From positions 2,232,001-2,296,000 of the forward strand of contig NZ_BKZW01000001.1 of the NCBI RefSeq assembly GCF_008974265.1: DNA of 64,000 nucleotides, read 5' to 3'. The notes under the pieces were generated by a model. That model was not told the origin of the DNA, ran no database searches, and saw only the letters and a list, made by a program, of their open reading frames with translations. This DNA is from Dictyobacter vulcani. GTDB lineage: Bacteria > Chloroflexota > Ktedonobacteria > Ktedonobacterales > Ktedonobacteraceae. Made by a program: the position numbers and the translations under genes. This document shows, piece by piece, positions 55,300 to 63,477 of the stretch. The stretch's first letter is position 1; the number at the start of each line of letters is the position of its first letter.

Positions 55300-55315
55300 T
55301 GTTTCACGTGAAACA
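55300..55315. promoter_or_regulatory. parS site 1
   Basis: A perfect 16-base TGTTTCACGTGAAACA, the ParB-binding centromere consensus, lies between the reductase and fabI genes. Confidence 0.88.
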
Positions 55316-55351
55316 ACTGATATAAAAATCTAGCAACAAGGCATAAAAAAA

Positions 55352-55377
55352 GTGGACACTCCGCAAGGAATGTCCAC
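55352..55377 (-). terminator. Terminator of fabI
   Basis: GTGGACATTCC-TTGC-GGAGTGTCCAC is followed by seven T residues on the minus strand. Confidence 0.88.
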
Positions 55378-55393
55378 CTGATCAGCTATGTAT

Positions 55394-56164
55394 TTATGCA
55401 CCCATGATATTATAGCCAGCATCCACGAACATAATCTCACCAGTGATACCACGTGAGAGATCACTGCTCAAGAAAAGGGCGGTATCACCAACTTCGCTCT
55501 GCTCAATGTTGCGGCGCAGAGGGGCGGCATGTGCGACCTGCTCACGGAAACCGGAGAGACCAGAAACACCACGAGCGGCCAGTGTATTCAATGGACCTGC
55601 CGAGATGGCATTAACACGGATGTTGTGCTCGCCCATCTCATAGGCCAGATAGCGAACACTACACTCCAGGGCAGCTTTGGCTACGGCCATGACATTATAT
55701 TTCGGCATGACGCGCTCACTGGCCATATAGGTCAGAGCCAGCACACTACCACCGTGCTCTTTCATCAGAGGCTCTGCACGCTTGGCCAGGGCTACCAATG
55801 AATAGGCGCTGATATCAAGGGCGGTATGGAAACCTTCACGTGTGGTCTGGATGAAAGGATTTTCCAGCTCACTGGCAGGGGCGAAGGCTACACAATGGAC
55901 CAGGATGTCAAGGCGGCCATCCAACAGCTCGCCCGCTTTTGCAAAGGCAGCATCCAGGTCAGCATCGTTTTGCACATCACAAGGAATAAGTTCTGTTCCG
56001 GGAATTTTAGCAGCCAGGTCACGGACATATTTTTCCATGCGCTCCTGGTATGTGAGTACGAGTTGAGCCCCTTCACGTGCCAGGGCCTGTGCAATCGCCC
56101 AGGCAATCGAACGATGATTTGCAACACCAAAAATAAGAGCTTTTTTGCCTTCTAATAAGGGCAT
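55394..56164 (-). CDS. fabI: Enoyl-ACP reductase FabI
   Basis: The protein has about 256 residues. The NADH-binding start LIFGVANHRSIAWAIAQALA is the FabI form (GVANxxSIAxG). The catalytic Tyr-x6-Lys occurs in MPKYNVMAVAKAALE. RVNAISAGPLNTLAARGVSG and GEIMFVDAGYNIMG complete the family features. It performs the last reduction of each fatty-acid elongation cycle and is the target of triclosan. GAGAGGAGATATAACT favours ATG 56164 over the frame start at 56182. Confidence 0.93.
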   Translation of the reverse strand: MPLLEGKKALIFGVANHRSIAWAIAQALAREGAQLVLTYQERMEKYVRDLAAKIPGTELIPCDVQNDADLDAAFAKAGELLDGRLDILVHCVAFAPASELENPFIQTTREGFHTALDISAYSLVALAKRAEPLMKEHGGSVLALTYMASERVMPKYNVMAVAKAALECSVRYLAYEMGEHNIRVNAISAGPLNTLAARGVSGLSGFREQVAHAAPLRRNIEQSEVGDTALFLSSDLSRGITGEIMFVDAGYNIMGA

Positions 56165-56240
56165 AGTTATATCTCCTCTCAAAATACACTCGTTGCTTTT
56201 TACAACAGTCCACTATATAGCGCATCCTGAATCAGGACAC

Positions 56241-56594
56241 TTAGCGCTCAATTGGATAGCCACGATTGACCCATCCATTCATGCCGCGCGCGAGATTATA
56301 TACTTTTTTAAAACCCATTAGAGATGCAATTTCAGAGGCCGTGGCACTCCGCTGTCCCGCAGCACACACAAAAATCACTTCCTCATCAAGAGGTAAATTC
56401 TTTTCTTGCAAAGCCTTACCGAAAGAATAAATACCTTGAATCGGAACCAGAGTTGCTTCAGCGATATGCCCATAATTCCATTCATCAGGCATGCGCACAT
56501 CCACAATTCGTGTGCCGGCTTCGATCATGCGCTTAGCATCATCAGTGCCAATTGTTGTGTATGGCAGCACTTCATCATCATAATCATATGCCAT
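56241..56594 (-). CDS. Single-domain rhodanese
   Basis: The 117-residue protein has a DDAKRMIEAGTRIVDVRMPD strand, then PLDEEVIFVCAAGQRSATAS with the persulfide-carrying cysteine and its loop. It ends VYNLARGMNGWVNRGYPIE. It transfers sulfur, probably in the cytoplasm. It overlaps the preceding gene by 11 bases and so is likely made from the same mRNA. AGGAGAAGCTAGC precedes the ATG. Confidence 0.9.
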   Translation of the reverse strand: MAYDYDDEVLPYTTIGTDDAKRMIEAGTRIVDVRMPDEWNYGHIAEATLVPIQGIYSFGKALQEKNLPLDEEVIFVCAAGQRSATASEIASLMGFKKVYNLARGMNGWVNRGYPIER

Positions 56595-56841
56595 TGCTAG
56601 CTTCTCCTGTTTCGTATTGCTCCAGCCAGAGACGGCCTAATAAGGTAGGAACAATCATATATTCGTCACCACTAAAAGCCATAGTGATGTATCCCTGATC
56701 TTCCATTTCGCGAAAATCATCTGTGATGAGGAAATAGTTATGTAGCATACGCGAAACGTCACTTTCAGGTAACTGTTTCCAGGTCAGTAACACACGCATA
56801 ATGGCAGCATATTTGGGCCTGCTATCATCTACGGCTCGCAT
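56584..56841 (-). CDS. Small winged-helix-like protein of unknown function
   Basis: The protein has about 85 residues: MRAVDDSRPKYAAIMRVLLT then WKQLPESDVSRMLHNYFLIT and a hairpin-like end DQGYITMAFSGDEYMIVPTL. The helix-helix-beta wing order could be a DNA-binding winged helix, but there is no clear family. It overlaps the rhodanese start. AGAGGTAGG supports ATG 56841, whereas the frame opens at 56859. Confidence 0.6.
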   Translation of the reverse strand: MRAVDDSRPKYAAIMRVLLTWKQLPESDVSRMLHNYFLITDDFREMEDQGYITMAFSGDEYMIVPTLLGRLWLEQYETGEASNGI

Positions 56842-57065
56842 ATACCTACCTCTTTTCATCTACTTATGCTGTTTGATTCAATGCCCCTCACAGTGTAGCA
56901 AATTCGACAGTAGACAGCAAGAGCAGATATAACCATGACATTTTACGTATACTTTAACTTTTAGCGAATGTCACAGCCATGATTAGCACTATAGATCAAC
57001 TTAAAAATATCACCAACTAAAACTCCCCCTGTACATATCAATCCTGACAACCCATTCTCTTTTGA

Positions 57066-57081
57066 TGTTTCACGTGAAACA
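57066..57081. promoter_or_regulatory. parS site 2
   Basis: A perfect TGTTTCACGTGAAACA in non-coding DNA. Confidence 0.88.
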
Positions 57082-57160
57082 TTGTAACCGAAAAACTTCA
57101 TTGTATACTGAATTGAAAGAGCTTTATATCTATTATCTCTTGGGGATCTTTTCAATAGTA

Positions 57161-57176
57161 TGTTTCACGTGAAACA
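57161..57176. promoter_or_regulatory. parS site 3
   Basis: A perfect TGTTTCACGTGAAACA, 95 bases from site 2. Confidence 0.88.
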
Positions 57177-57240
57177 TACCTTAGTTAAACAGAGAAAGCC
57201 ACCTCCACCTCAGCAAATAAGCAGGAGCCCCCGCTGTAGC

Positions 57241-57740
57241 GGCAGGTCTTGAGCCTAATACGTTTCGGTTAGCGAGACGTGGAGAGATAGTTCGACGTGA
57301 CCAGCAAGCAAGGTGTACGTGGAGAGGGCGCCACACGCGGAGGCCGCACTGCTACGTTTGCGCAGGCCAGCGTGCAAGCACGACTTCGCAGTGCTGTGGC
57401 GCCTATAGGGATCGTGTGCATCCTCCCCGTACCTTCTCGGAGAGGATCACGAAACAGGATCCGTCTCGGTGTAGGCGCCACAGGCATGCGATGCTCGTTG
57501 AGCCCCTCGCTCCACCATCACGCCGCATGCCGGCCTCCGCGTGTGGCGCCCTCTCCACGTACTATTTTTATGGCCACAAAAGCGCTTCAACGAAAAATAT
57601 TGGGTCTTGAGCCCGCGACCACTTCACGTCCGACAAGACACCATCCTGACGTGGGACACGCTTTGATATGCTCTCCTCTGCACAACCACGTGTGTGAGGG
57701 ACCTATCATACGTGAACTGTTTGCAGGCCCAAGACCTGCC
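57241..57740. repeat. 15-base repeats framing the cloverleaf element
   Basis: GGCAGGTCTTGAGCC at 57241-57255 recurs directly as GGTCTTGAGCC at 57603-57613. It recurs inverted (14 of 15 bases) at 57726-57740. They surround the structured element at 57315-57562 and may belong to the same unit. Confidence 0.6.
57315..57562. other. 248-base four-helix cloverleaf element (possible ncRNA or structured DNA)
   Basis: P1 is a perfect 32-bp inverted repeat (57315-57346 with 57531-57562, starting GTACGTGGAGAGGGCGCC). Inside follow P2 CACTGC/GCAGTG (57347-57352, 57388-57393), P3 CTGTGGCGCCTA/TAGGCGCCACAG (57394-57405, 57472-57483) and P4 GCATGCG/CGCATGC (57484-57490, 57524-57530). Every helix begins at the base after the last one ends, so the junction has no unpaired base. 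P3 carries further pairing (TCGTG/CACGA and ATCCTC/GAGGAT). P2 carries a CGTGC-AA-GCACG hairpin. No promoter or terminator is obvious. The open frame across it (181 codons) has no protein features I trust. I do not recognise the class. Confidence 0.7.
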
Positions 57741-57817
57741 GTTACGCGGAGAGACCTGCTCATGGGTCCTGACGTCGCAGTTACCGAATCTGTTACGTTG
57801 AACGTAGCCTTCACAGC

Positions 57818-59565
57818 TAATACTTTTCACTTAAGGGATTGAATGGCTGAAATGATAGCATGACGGTGAAGGAATACCTTCTCAAAGGATCAAGAGAGGT
57901 AAAACGTGTAGGTTCGCTTTTCTTGATCCGTAACTGCTCAGGACCCAGCTTCCCAAGCAATGGGAAGCGGGGAACCTTGAAAGACAGCAGCAAGGGCGTC
58001 GAGCATGGAATGCCCTTGCTTACGCATGGTGCTCAAATAACTGCGAATGGTACAGAAGGCAGTGGCACCCGCATCGCTGCGAAAGGTCCCGGAAATCTTT
58101 TGCTGCACCTTGATCATGCGTAAGTCGCGCTCCGCTAGATTGTTGGTAAAGGGCACGGTCAAGTCATCCACAAAAGCGAGCACTTGATCGGCGCGGTGGA
58201 GGAAGGCATCAAGGAGATTTTTGCCAGGATCTTGTTTGGGACGACCCCGTTTGCGGGCGGCGGTGGGCTCCGGTGGCGGGTGCGCCTCATCCCAGGCACG
58301 ATAGCCACGCCCAATCACCTCAAAATACGCAGCCAACCAGCGTGTGCGGATCGCTGGATCAAGGGTCTTTTGACCACAGGCGCGCGCCTGCTTGGTCGCC
58401 TCACTTAGTTCAAGCAAGACAATGTACATCTCTTGCGCCCATGGTTGTTTTTCTTCTTCTGCAACAAACAAGCAATCACGCAACAGATGGGCTCCACACA
58501 GGCTATGCTCACAGCGATACTGATCATAGCTTTTCCAGCGATCGTGCACGAGCCGACCCGTGTAAAGAGGCAGCAGTCCCATCTCATTCATGGCCTCATG
58601 CCCTCGCTTGCGATGCCAGTGGTAGATCGTAAGAGCACGTGTGCTCACAACGTGAAACCAATGCAAGATCCCCTCAATACGACCACCCGTCTCGTCCACA
58701 TGGGCCAGTCGGCTCTGCAGCACGAGTCGTTCAAGGGCTTGCTGCGTCAAGGACAAGTTCTTGGCTGCCTCACGCACCCAATTGACGATGCTCCCTTCAC
58801 TCACGGTGCCTAAATGCAGATCAGCAAAGAGTTCGGTGATCCTTTCGAGAGGCAAGAGCTGGAATTGGGAAAGATAGACGGCCAACCCTCGCACATTGGG
58901 ACCATACTGGGCTGCTGCATCCACTCCTGGGGGAAAGTTCCCGCAGGATCGCCCACCACATCTGGGACAGATCTGCTCGATCTGCTGATGTTCCCTCACC
59001 TGCAAACGCAGGGGTGGCAACTCATGCACTTGACGACGTTCCTTCAGCACCCCTACTGTCTGCGATAAGGGGTGCTGACAGTGCTGGCAGTCTCTGGCTC
59101 GGTGCTCAATCACCTCATCTGGCGTTTCCACCTGAGCCAATTGATGACCGCTGTGACCCTTTTGCCCTCCACTCTTTTTCTGGCTTTTCTCTCGCCGTTT
59201 TTGCTGGCGCTTGTACCCATCGCTGGAAGGAGGTTTACTACTATTGCGGCTGTCTTTGGCCAACCGTTTTTCCAGTTCCAGATTGCGCAGACGCTCTTTG
59301 AGCAACTGCCCTCGCAGTTCCTCGATGTGCTGATCTTGCTGTTTCACCTTCTCTTGCAGTTCGCTGTATGCGATTTTCAACTCGCGAAATGCGCTTTGTA
59401 GCTCCCTAACGTCTTCTTCTCTCATGTTCACATTTTATCAGCTTTTCCCTTTGTGGAAAAGGGGTTCTGAGTAGTTACCTTGATCCTTTGAAGTCACTGG
59501 GCCTCTGATCGGCTCAGATGCTTTCGTCAATCTCGTCCAGAAAAAGGCTTAAGTGAAAAGTATTA
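57818..59565 (-). mobile_element. IS66-family insertion sequence (single-transposase type)
   Basis: The inverted ends TAATACTTTTCACTTAAG (left) and CTTAAGTGAAAAGTATTA (right) are perfect over 18 bases. An 11-base direct repeat, GCCTTCACAGC, flanks them (57807-57817 and 59566-59576). The usual IS66 duplication is 8 bases, so three bases may match by chance. There are no TnpA/TnpB genes, as in the ISBst12-like subgroup. Confidence 0.85.
57938..59431 (-). CDS. IS66-family transposase (TnpC-like)
   Basis: The 497-residue protein has an N-terminal coiled coil (FRELKIAYSELQEKVKQQDQ) with DSRNSSKPPSSDGYK, the IS66 hallmark. A zinc finger follows (RDCQHCQHPL and CPRCGGRSCG). The DDE core has the first Asp in RLAHVDETGGRIEG and the second in GRLVHDRWKSYDQY. 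The Glu lies in TVPFTNNLAERDLRMIKVQQ, and the end reads SGTFRSDAGATAFCTIRSYL. It is full length with intact ends, so possibly active. It starts with a GTG. Confidence 0.9.
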   Translation of the reverse strand: MNMREEDVRELQSAFRELKIAYSELQEKVKQQDQHIEELRGQLLKERLRNLELEKRLAKDSRNSSKPPSSDGYKRQQKRREKSQKKSGGQKGHSGHQLAQVETPDEVIEHRARDCQHCQHPLSQTVGVLKERRQVHELPPLRLQVREHQQIEQICPRCGGRSCGNFPPGVDAAAQYGPNVRGLAVYLSQFQLLPLERITELFADLHLGTVSEGSIVNWVREAAKNLSLTQQALERLVLQSRLAHVDETGGRIEGILHWFHVVSTRALTIYHWHRKRGHEAMNEMGLLPLYTGRLVHDRWKSYDQYRCEHSLCGAHLLRDCLFVAEEEKQPWAQEMYIVLLELSEATKQARACGQKTLDPAIRTRWLAAYFEVIGRGYRAWDEAHPPPEPTAARKRGRPKQDPGKNLLDAFLHRADQVLAFVDDLTVPFTNNLAERDLRMIKVQQKISGTFRSDAGATAFCTIRSYLSTMRKQGHSMLDALAAVFQGSPLPIAWEAGS

Positions 59566-59635
59566 GCCTTCACAGCTGCCACTACGGTGGGGGCTTTGAT
59601 TGGGCGCCAACCATGCATGAGCATAATAGGTAGCA

Positions 59636-60769
59636 TCAAGGAATAACAATCAGCGATGATCCAAATCCGGGAGATTCGCTATCTATATCAGATTTCTTGA
59701 CACCACAATCTAACCACCAGTACACTGAACCATCACCAGCACCAAAAGCATAGAGTCTATCGATCGCGGCGCAGTAGAGATAAAATATTCCATGTTTCAC
59801 GTGAAACGTACTTGCCTGCAAAGCTAAATTTCGAAACCACCTGAGCTCTCCCGTATGACGGTCCAGGGCCACCAGTGAACATTGCTTTATTTGAGAATCA
59901 TCTTCCTCAAATTCTTCTTGTTGATATGCTCCAGCTAAACAGAGGTACAGCATATCATTTTCAATACATGGCTTTAATCCAGCAGTCCTACCAACAAAAT
60001 GCTCCCATCGCAACTCTCCATTTTGCGCATTTAATGCGTACACTGTAGTTGCTCCCATGCAATATGTCGTATCTTTATCACAAACGGGTGCGTCAAAGAT
60101 AGGATCAGGCAATAAATCAGAGCGCCAGTTTTGCTGTCCAGTATCAGCGGCGAAGGCATAAACATAACTACCTTCTGGATCTAAATCAGCGATTGTGTAG
60201 ATTGCTTTATTGCTCAGGGTATAAGCCAGAATTTTTTGTGGCATCTGTATTGATGTCTTCCATTGTGGCCTGGTAGTCTGCAAGTTCAAAGCATAAAGAT
60301 TATTCTGATCACTACCATATAAAATGCCATCAGCAATAATGAGTTCTATCGAGCCCAGGGGTATATCCTGGAGAGGAGGAATCTCGTATGTTGCAAGTAG
60401 GACACCAGTGGTCGTATTCAGTGCATAGAGGGTTCCTTGAAATGACAACACGTACAGGACGGTATCTATCAAGGTCATGGCCATCAATTCATTAACTTGC
60501 ATTCCAGCTTTGACAAGATAAGGTGAAATACACATAGACCAGATTTCCTGGCCTGTGCTGGCTTGCAGTGCATAGACAATACCGTCGCGCTGGGATGCAT
60601 ATACATAGACAACACCTTTATCAAAGATCAGGTCGGGTCCTAATCCAGCTATTTCTCGTTGCCAGAGGATAGTTCGCTCGTTCATACTGGCTTTATAGAT
60701 TGATGAATGCCAGGTAATATAAATGCCACGATCAGTTAATTTAGTGCTCTTTGTGAATAGCGTTTTCAT
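59636..60769 (-). CDS. PQQ-like beta-propeller repeat protein
   Basis: The 377-residue protein has about seven blades of the form xxVYALxxxTGxxxW. Examples are GIVYALQASTGQEIWSMCIS, LYALNTTTGVLLATYEIPPL, YVYAFAADTGQQNWRSDLL and VYALNAQNGELRWEHFVG. This is the PQQ/BamB-type propeller, without the Lys/Asp residues of true quinone dehydrogenases. There is no signal peptide. Such proteins are usually binding scaffolds. Its codons for STFHVKHG near the C-terminus contain parS site 4. Confidence 0.85.
   Translation of the reverse strand: MKTLFTKSTKLTDRGIYITWHSSIYKASMNERTILWQREIAGLGPDLIFDKGVVYVYASQRDGIVYALQASTGQEIWSMCISPYLVKAGMQVNELMAMTLIDTVLYVLSFQGTLYALNTTTGVLLATYEIPPLQDIPLGSIELIIADGILYGSDQNNLYALNLQTTRPQWKTSIQMPQKILAYTLSNKAIYTIADLDPEGSYVYAFAADTGQQNWRSDLLPDPIFDAPVCDKDTTYCMGATTVYALNAQNGELRWEHFVGRTAGLKPCIENDMLYLCLAGAYQQEEFEEDDSQIKQCSLVALDRHTGELRWFRNLALQASTFHVKHGIFYLYCAAIDRLYAFGAGDGSVYWWLDCGVKKSDIDSESPGFGSSLIVIP
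59794..59809. promoter_or_regulatory. parS site 4 (15 of 16 bases, inside a gene)
   Basis: TGTTTCACGTGAAACG differs from the consensus at its last base. It lies within the coding frame (Thr-Phe-His-Val-Lys-His), as parS sites in B. subtilis often do. Confidence 0.75.
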
Positions 60770-60972
60770 CCAATGTACTCACCTGTCTCTTGTTTTTTTT
60801 TCCTGTCTACTCCTTGATACGTTGCCTGGCTGACAAAATGTACATTCTTTATATCCGCTCTGCCAGCAGGCTTCAACCAGGAAAATGTGTCACAAGATTT
60901 TTTACATCTGTCAAAAGATTATCTATCCGTCTTTACGTATTTATATATCCATGGGTAGCAGACAGGCATGGA

Positions 60973-61719
60973 CTAACGCATAATTTCACCACCATTGATC
61001 AGCAATGTCTGTCCAGTCATAAATGAGGCCACCGGCGATGCCAGAAACAGGGCTGTTTGTAATATATCGTCAGCAGTTCCCCAGCGTTGCATGGGAATAT
61101 CCTTGACGGCTTTTTGACGCGATGTTTCGGAGAGGGTCTGGGACCATTCGTTTTCTATCCGACCAGGGGCAATGCAATTAACACGCACCTGAGGGGCGAA
61201 CTCGCTGGCCAGACAACGTGTCAGGGACATAATAGCGCCTTTGCTGATGGCATACATCTGATTCGGCAATCCTGGTGCACCATCCAGTGCACGATCCCAG
61301 CCAGTGGTTAAAATACACCCTCCCTCACGCATATAGGGTTGAACTTCCCGGCAACTGCGCCAGGTTCCCATGATATCGACGCCGACCATACGCTCAAACA
61401 CTTCAATCTCGGTCATCCCCTGAATTTCGTCTGTGTTGGCACTGGCTCCGGCATTATTGATCCATACGTCGATTAATCCTAGCTGCTCATATGCGTTTTT
61501 CACCAGTTGAGCTACTTCTTCGGGGCGGCGTAAATCGGCCTGGGCTAAAAATGCTTTGCCTCCCTGTGCTTCAATCTGTTGGACCACTTCTTCAGCACCT
61601 TGTCTGGCATGTCCATAATGTACCAGTACTGTCGCTCCTTGCTCCGCAAAGCCAAGAGCTAATCTACGCCCGATACTGCGCCCCGCTCCTGTCACAACAA
61701 CCGTTTTTCCCGTGAACAT
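60973..61719 (-). CDS. Short-chain dehydrogenase/reductase (SDR)
   Basis: The 248-residue protein has the NAD(P) loop VVVTGAGRSIGRRLALGFAE, DLRRPEEVAQLV, the NNAG motif WINNAGASANTDE and a serine-side TTGWDRALDGAPG. The catalytic Tyr-x3-Lys is in QMYAISKGAIMSL, with CLASEFAPQVRVNCIAPGRI after it. It is a classical FabG-like SDR; the arginine after GAG suggests NADPH. The substrate is unknown. AAAAAGGAAGGTGTAAG precedes the ATG. Confidence 0.9.
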   Translation of the reverse strand: MFTGKTVVVTGAGRSIGRRLALGFAEQGATVLVHYGHARQGAEEVVQQIEAQGGKAFLAQADLRRPEEVAQLVKNAYEQLGLIDVWINNAGASANTDEIQGMTEIEVFERMVGVDIMGTWRSCREVQPYMREGGCILTTGWDRALDGAPGLPNQMYAISKGAIMSLTRCLASEFAPQVRVNCIAPGRIENEWSQTLSETSRQKAVKDIPMQRWGTADDILQTALFLASPVASFMTGQTLLINGGEIMR

Positions 61720-61956
61720 CTTACACCTTCCTTTTTATGAATAACCTATGGCTACATTAAACAACATGCCGTTCAATCGTGTGAGCTGTGAGTAGACAGG
61801 CATAGTTATAGGATTTCCCCTGAAATCTTTGCGTGAATAAACATAAGTGTTACACTAGTAGGGTCAAACTGTTCAATGTTGATCAGTATTCTTCACGTGA
61901 GAAGGTATCCAGTGTGGAGTGCAGCGATGCACAACATGAAAGGAGTTACACTACCT

Positions 61957-63417
61957 GTGAGCCAATCTACCTCTTCAACAGATTCATCAACTCCAGCGGG
62001 CTTATCTATGGATGAACAGCTTGCTCTTCTTCGCCGCTTGCGCAGCGATATCCTTATAGCCTATCGTCCCCATATTCAAGAGGGTGCGGGCCCTATTCGT
62101 GTCATGGCGCGTATTGTGGCTGAGTTAGAACAGGCCTGCCGGGAACATGCTATCTCAGATGAACTTATCCGTGCCGAAGTTGTTAATCGCACTATTGGTG
62201 ATATCGATCTACGCCAGGTAGTAGAATGCGAAGGCGAACCTGGTGGACCCTGGGATTATCGTATGCTGGCCGATGAGTTAGGTATTGCTTTACCTGGTGA
62301 GCAACTACATGGCTATACAGCTACGGGTGAGACATATCTCTGGCTGCGTGAACAAATGCAAACATGCGAGCGCCACTTACTCAGTCAGGGCTTTGATCCA
62401 CGCGTTTATGATATCTATGGCATTGGCAATCCAGTTCTGCGCGGCTGGTTAGCCGGAGAAATGGGCCGCTGGGGTATCGAGGTCACACATCGGAATATTC
62501 ATCTCAGCCTGGGTGCTATGGATGGGATTGATAACGTTTTGCGTGGTCTGGCCCATCTGGCTCGTACACAGAAGAAAGAGTCGATCGCGATTCTTTTTCC
62601 TGAACCAGGTTTCGGTGTTCCCGAGTGGCAGGCCCTCAGCTATGGCTATCACATTTATCGCTATAGTACGGCTGCGGAAAACCATTTTAAATTGACTGGT
62701 GAGCAGTTGGATCAGATCCTTACCGAGCGCCAGGATATTTCTGTGCTGTATCTGACAATTACAAATAATCCGACTGCATTTGCTTATACGCCTGAGGAGT
62801 TGAATGATCTTCACGCGGTACTACGTCGCTATCGCGAGCATGGCCGTAAGGTCTTTATCCTGGCTGATCTTGCCTATATTGGAACGGGCAAACCAGAGGA
62901 GGATCAGGCGCGTATGGCTACGTTCACACAGCCTGATGTACTTAAACATACGATCTTTGTGAGCAGCTTTTCTAAAACCTATACCTTGACTGGTGAGCGT
63001 CTGGGTTGGGTCACATGTGGTGATCCTGATATTGCGGCTGGCATCTCTGTCAGCTGGTCTAATGGTCTGGCTGCACTTCCAGGTGAATGGCAGTTGCGCT
63101 TTATGGCCTATTATCGTCTCTTCCAGGAACGCCCCTTACTTGCAGAAAAACTGCGTCGCTTTTATCGTTTAAGGCGTACACAATTACTCGCACAACTACG
63201 CTCTATCGATGAACAGTTTCATCTCTTCGATCAGATTTACATAGATGATGATGCCACAGTCTATAATTGGAGCAAGCTCAAGGAAGGAGTAGATGCATTT
63301 GCGCTGTTTGAAAAAACAGGTATTGCTGGCGTTCCAGGAACTGGATTTGGTTACGATGATGCCTATATCCGTTTTTCTATCGGTGTAATCCCTATCATTC
63401 CAAAAGAAATCCTATAA
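61957..63417 (+). CDS. PLP-dependent aminotransferase, class I/II
   Basis: The protein has about 486 residues. An unusual N-terminal helical domain of about 110 residues (LLRRLRSDILIAYRPHIQEG, then EVVNRTIGDIDLRQVVECEG) precedes the aminotransferase core. The core has YDIYGIGNPVLRGWLAGEMG, LFPEPGFGVPEWQALSYGYH, TITNNPTAFAYTPEELNDLH, FILADLAYIGTGKPE and the PLP lysine in FVSSFSKTYTLTGERLGWVT. The frame opens at 61876, but AAAGGAG precedes a GTG at 61957 (13-base gap), which I take as a tentative start. The substrate is unknown. Confidence 0.82.
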   Translation: MSQSTSSTDSSTPAGLSMDEQLALLRRLRSDILIAYRPHIQEGAGPIRVMARIVAELEQACREHAISDELIRAEVVNRTIGDIDLRQVVECEGEPGGPWDYRMLADELGIALPGEQLHGYTATGETYLWLREQMQTCERHLLSQGFDPRVYDIYGIGNPVLRGWLAGEMGRWGIEVTHRNIHLSLGAMDGIDNVLRGLAHLARTQKKESIAILFPEPGFGVPEWQALSYGYHIYRYSTAAENHFKLTGEQLDQILTERQDISVLYLTITNNPTAFAYTPEELNDLHAVLRRYREHGRKVFILADLAYIGTGKPEEDQARMATFTQPDVLKHTIFVSSFSKTYTLTGERLGWVTCGDPDIAAGISVSWSNGLAALPGEWQLRFMAYYRLFQERPLLAEKLRRFYRLRRTQLLAQLRSIDEQFHLFDQIYIDDDATVYNWSKLKEGVDAFALFEKTGIAGVPGTGFGYDDAYIRFSIGVIPIIPKEIL

Positions 63418-63429
63418 GAAAAAAATATG

Positions 63430-63477
63430 TATAGTGAAATGGGTAACTGCACCACGCAAAATGCCCACTTCACTATA
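63430..63477 (+). terminator. Stem-loop after the aminotransferase
   Basis: TATAGTGAAATGGG and CCCACTTCACTATA pair at 13 of 14 positions with a 20-base loop. It lacks a clear T-run. Confidence 0.6.

Larger units (their letters stand above)
56842..57240. other. Intergenic region with two parS sites
   Basis: Apart from parS 2 and 3 I see no gene. The sequence is AT-rich up to 57190 and then becomes GC-rich. Confidence 0.5.

Noticed and set aside
57200..57820. RNase P RNA, tmRNA or SRP RNA as identity of the structured region
   Set aside because: None of their conserved cores (GAGGAAAGTCC, the tRNA-like end with CCA, GGTCAGG...GGAAGCAGC) is present on either strand.
57297..57842. 181-codon plus-strand frame across the cloverleaf and into the IS66 end
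   Set aside because: It runs through perfect inverted repeats and across the IS border; composition is that of structured DNA, and no family is recognisable.
54125..60000. Chromosome origin itself
   Set aside because: No dnaA/dnaN genes and no cluster of TTATCCACA boxes were found; parS alone only shows proximity.
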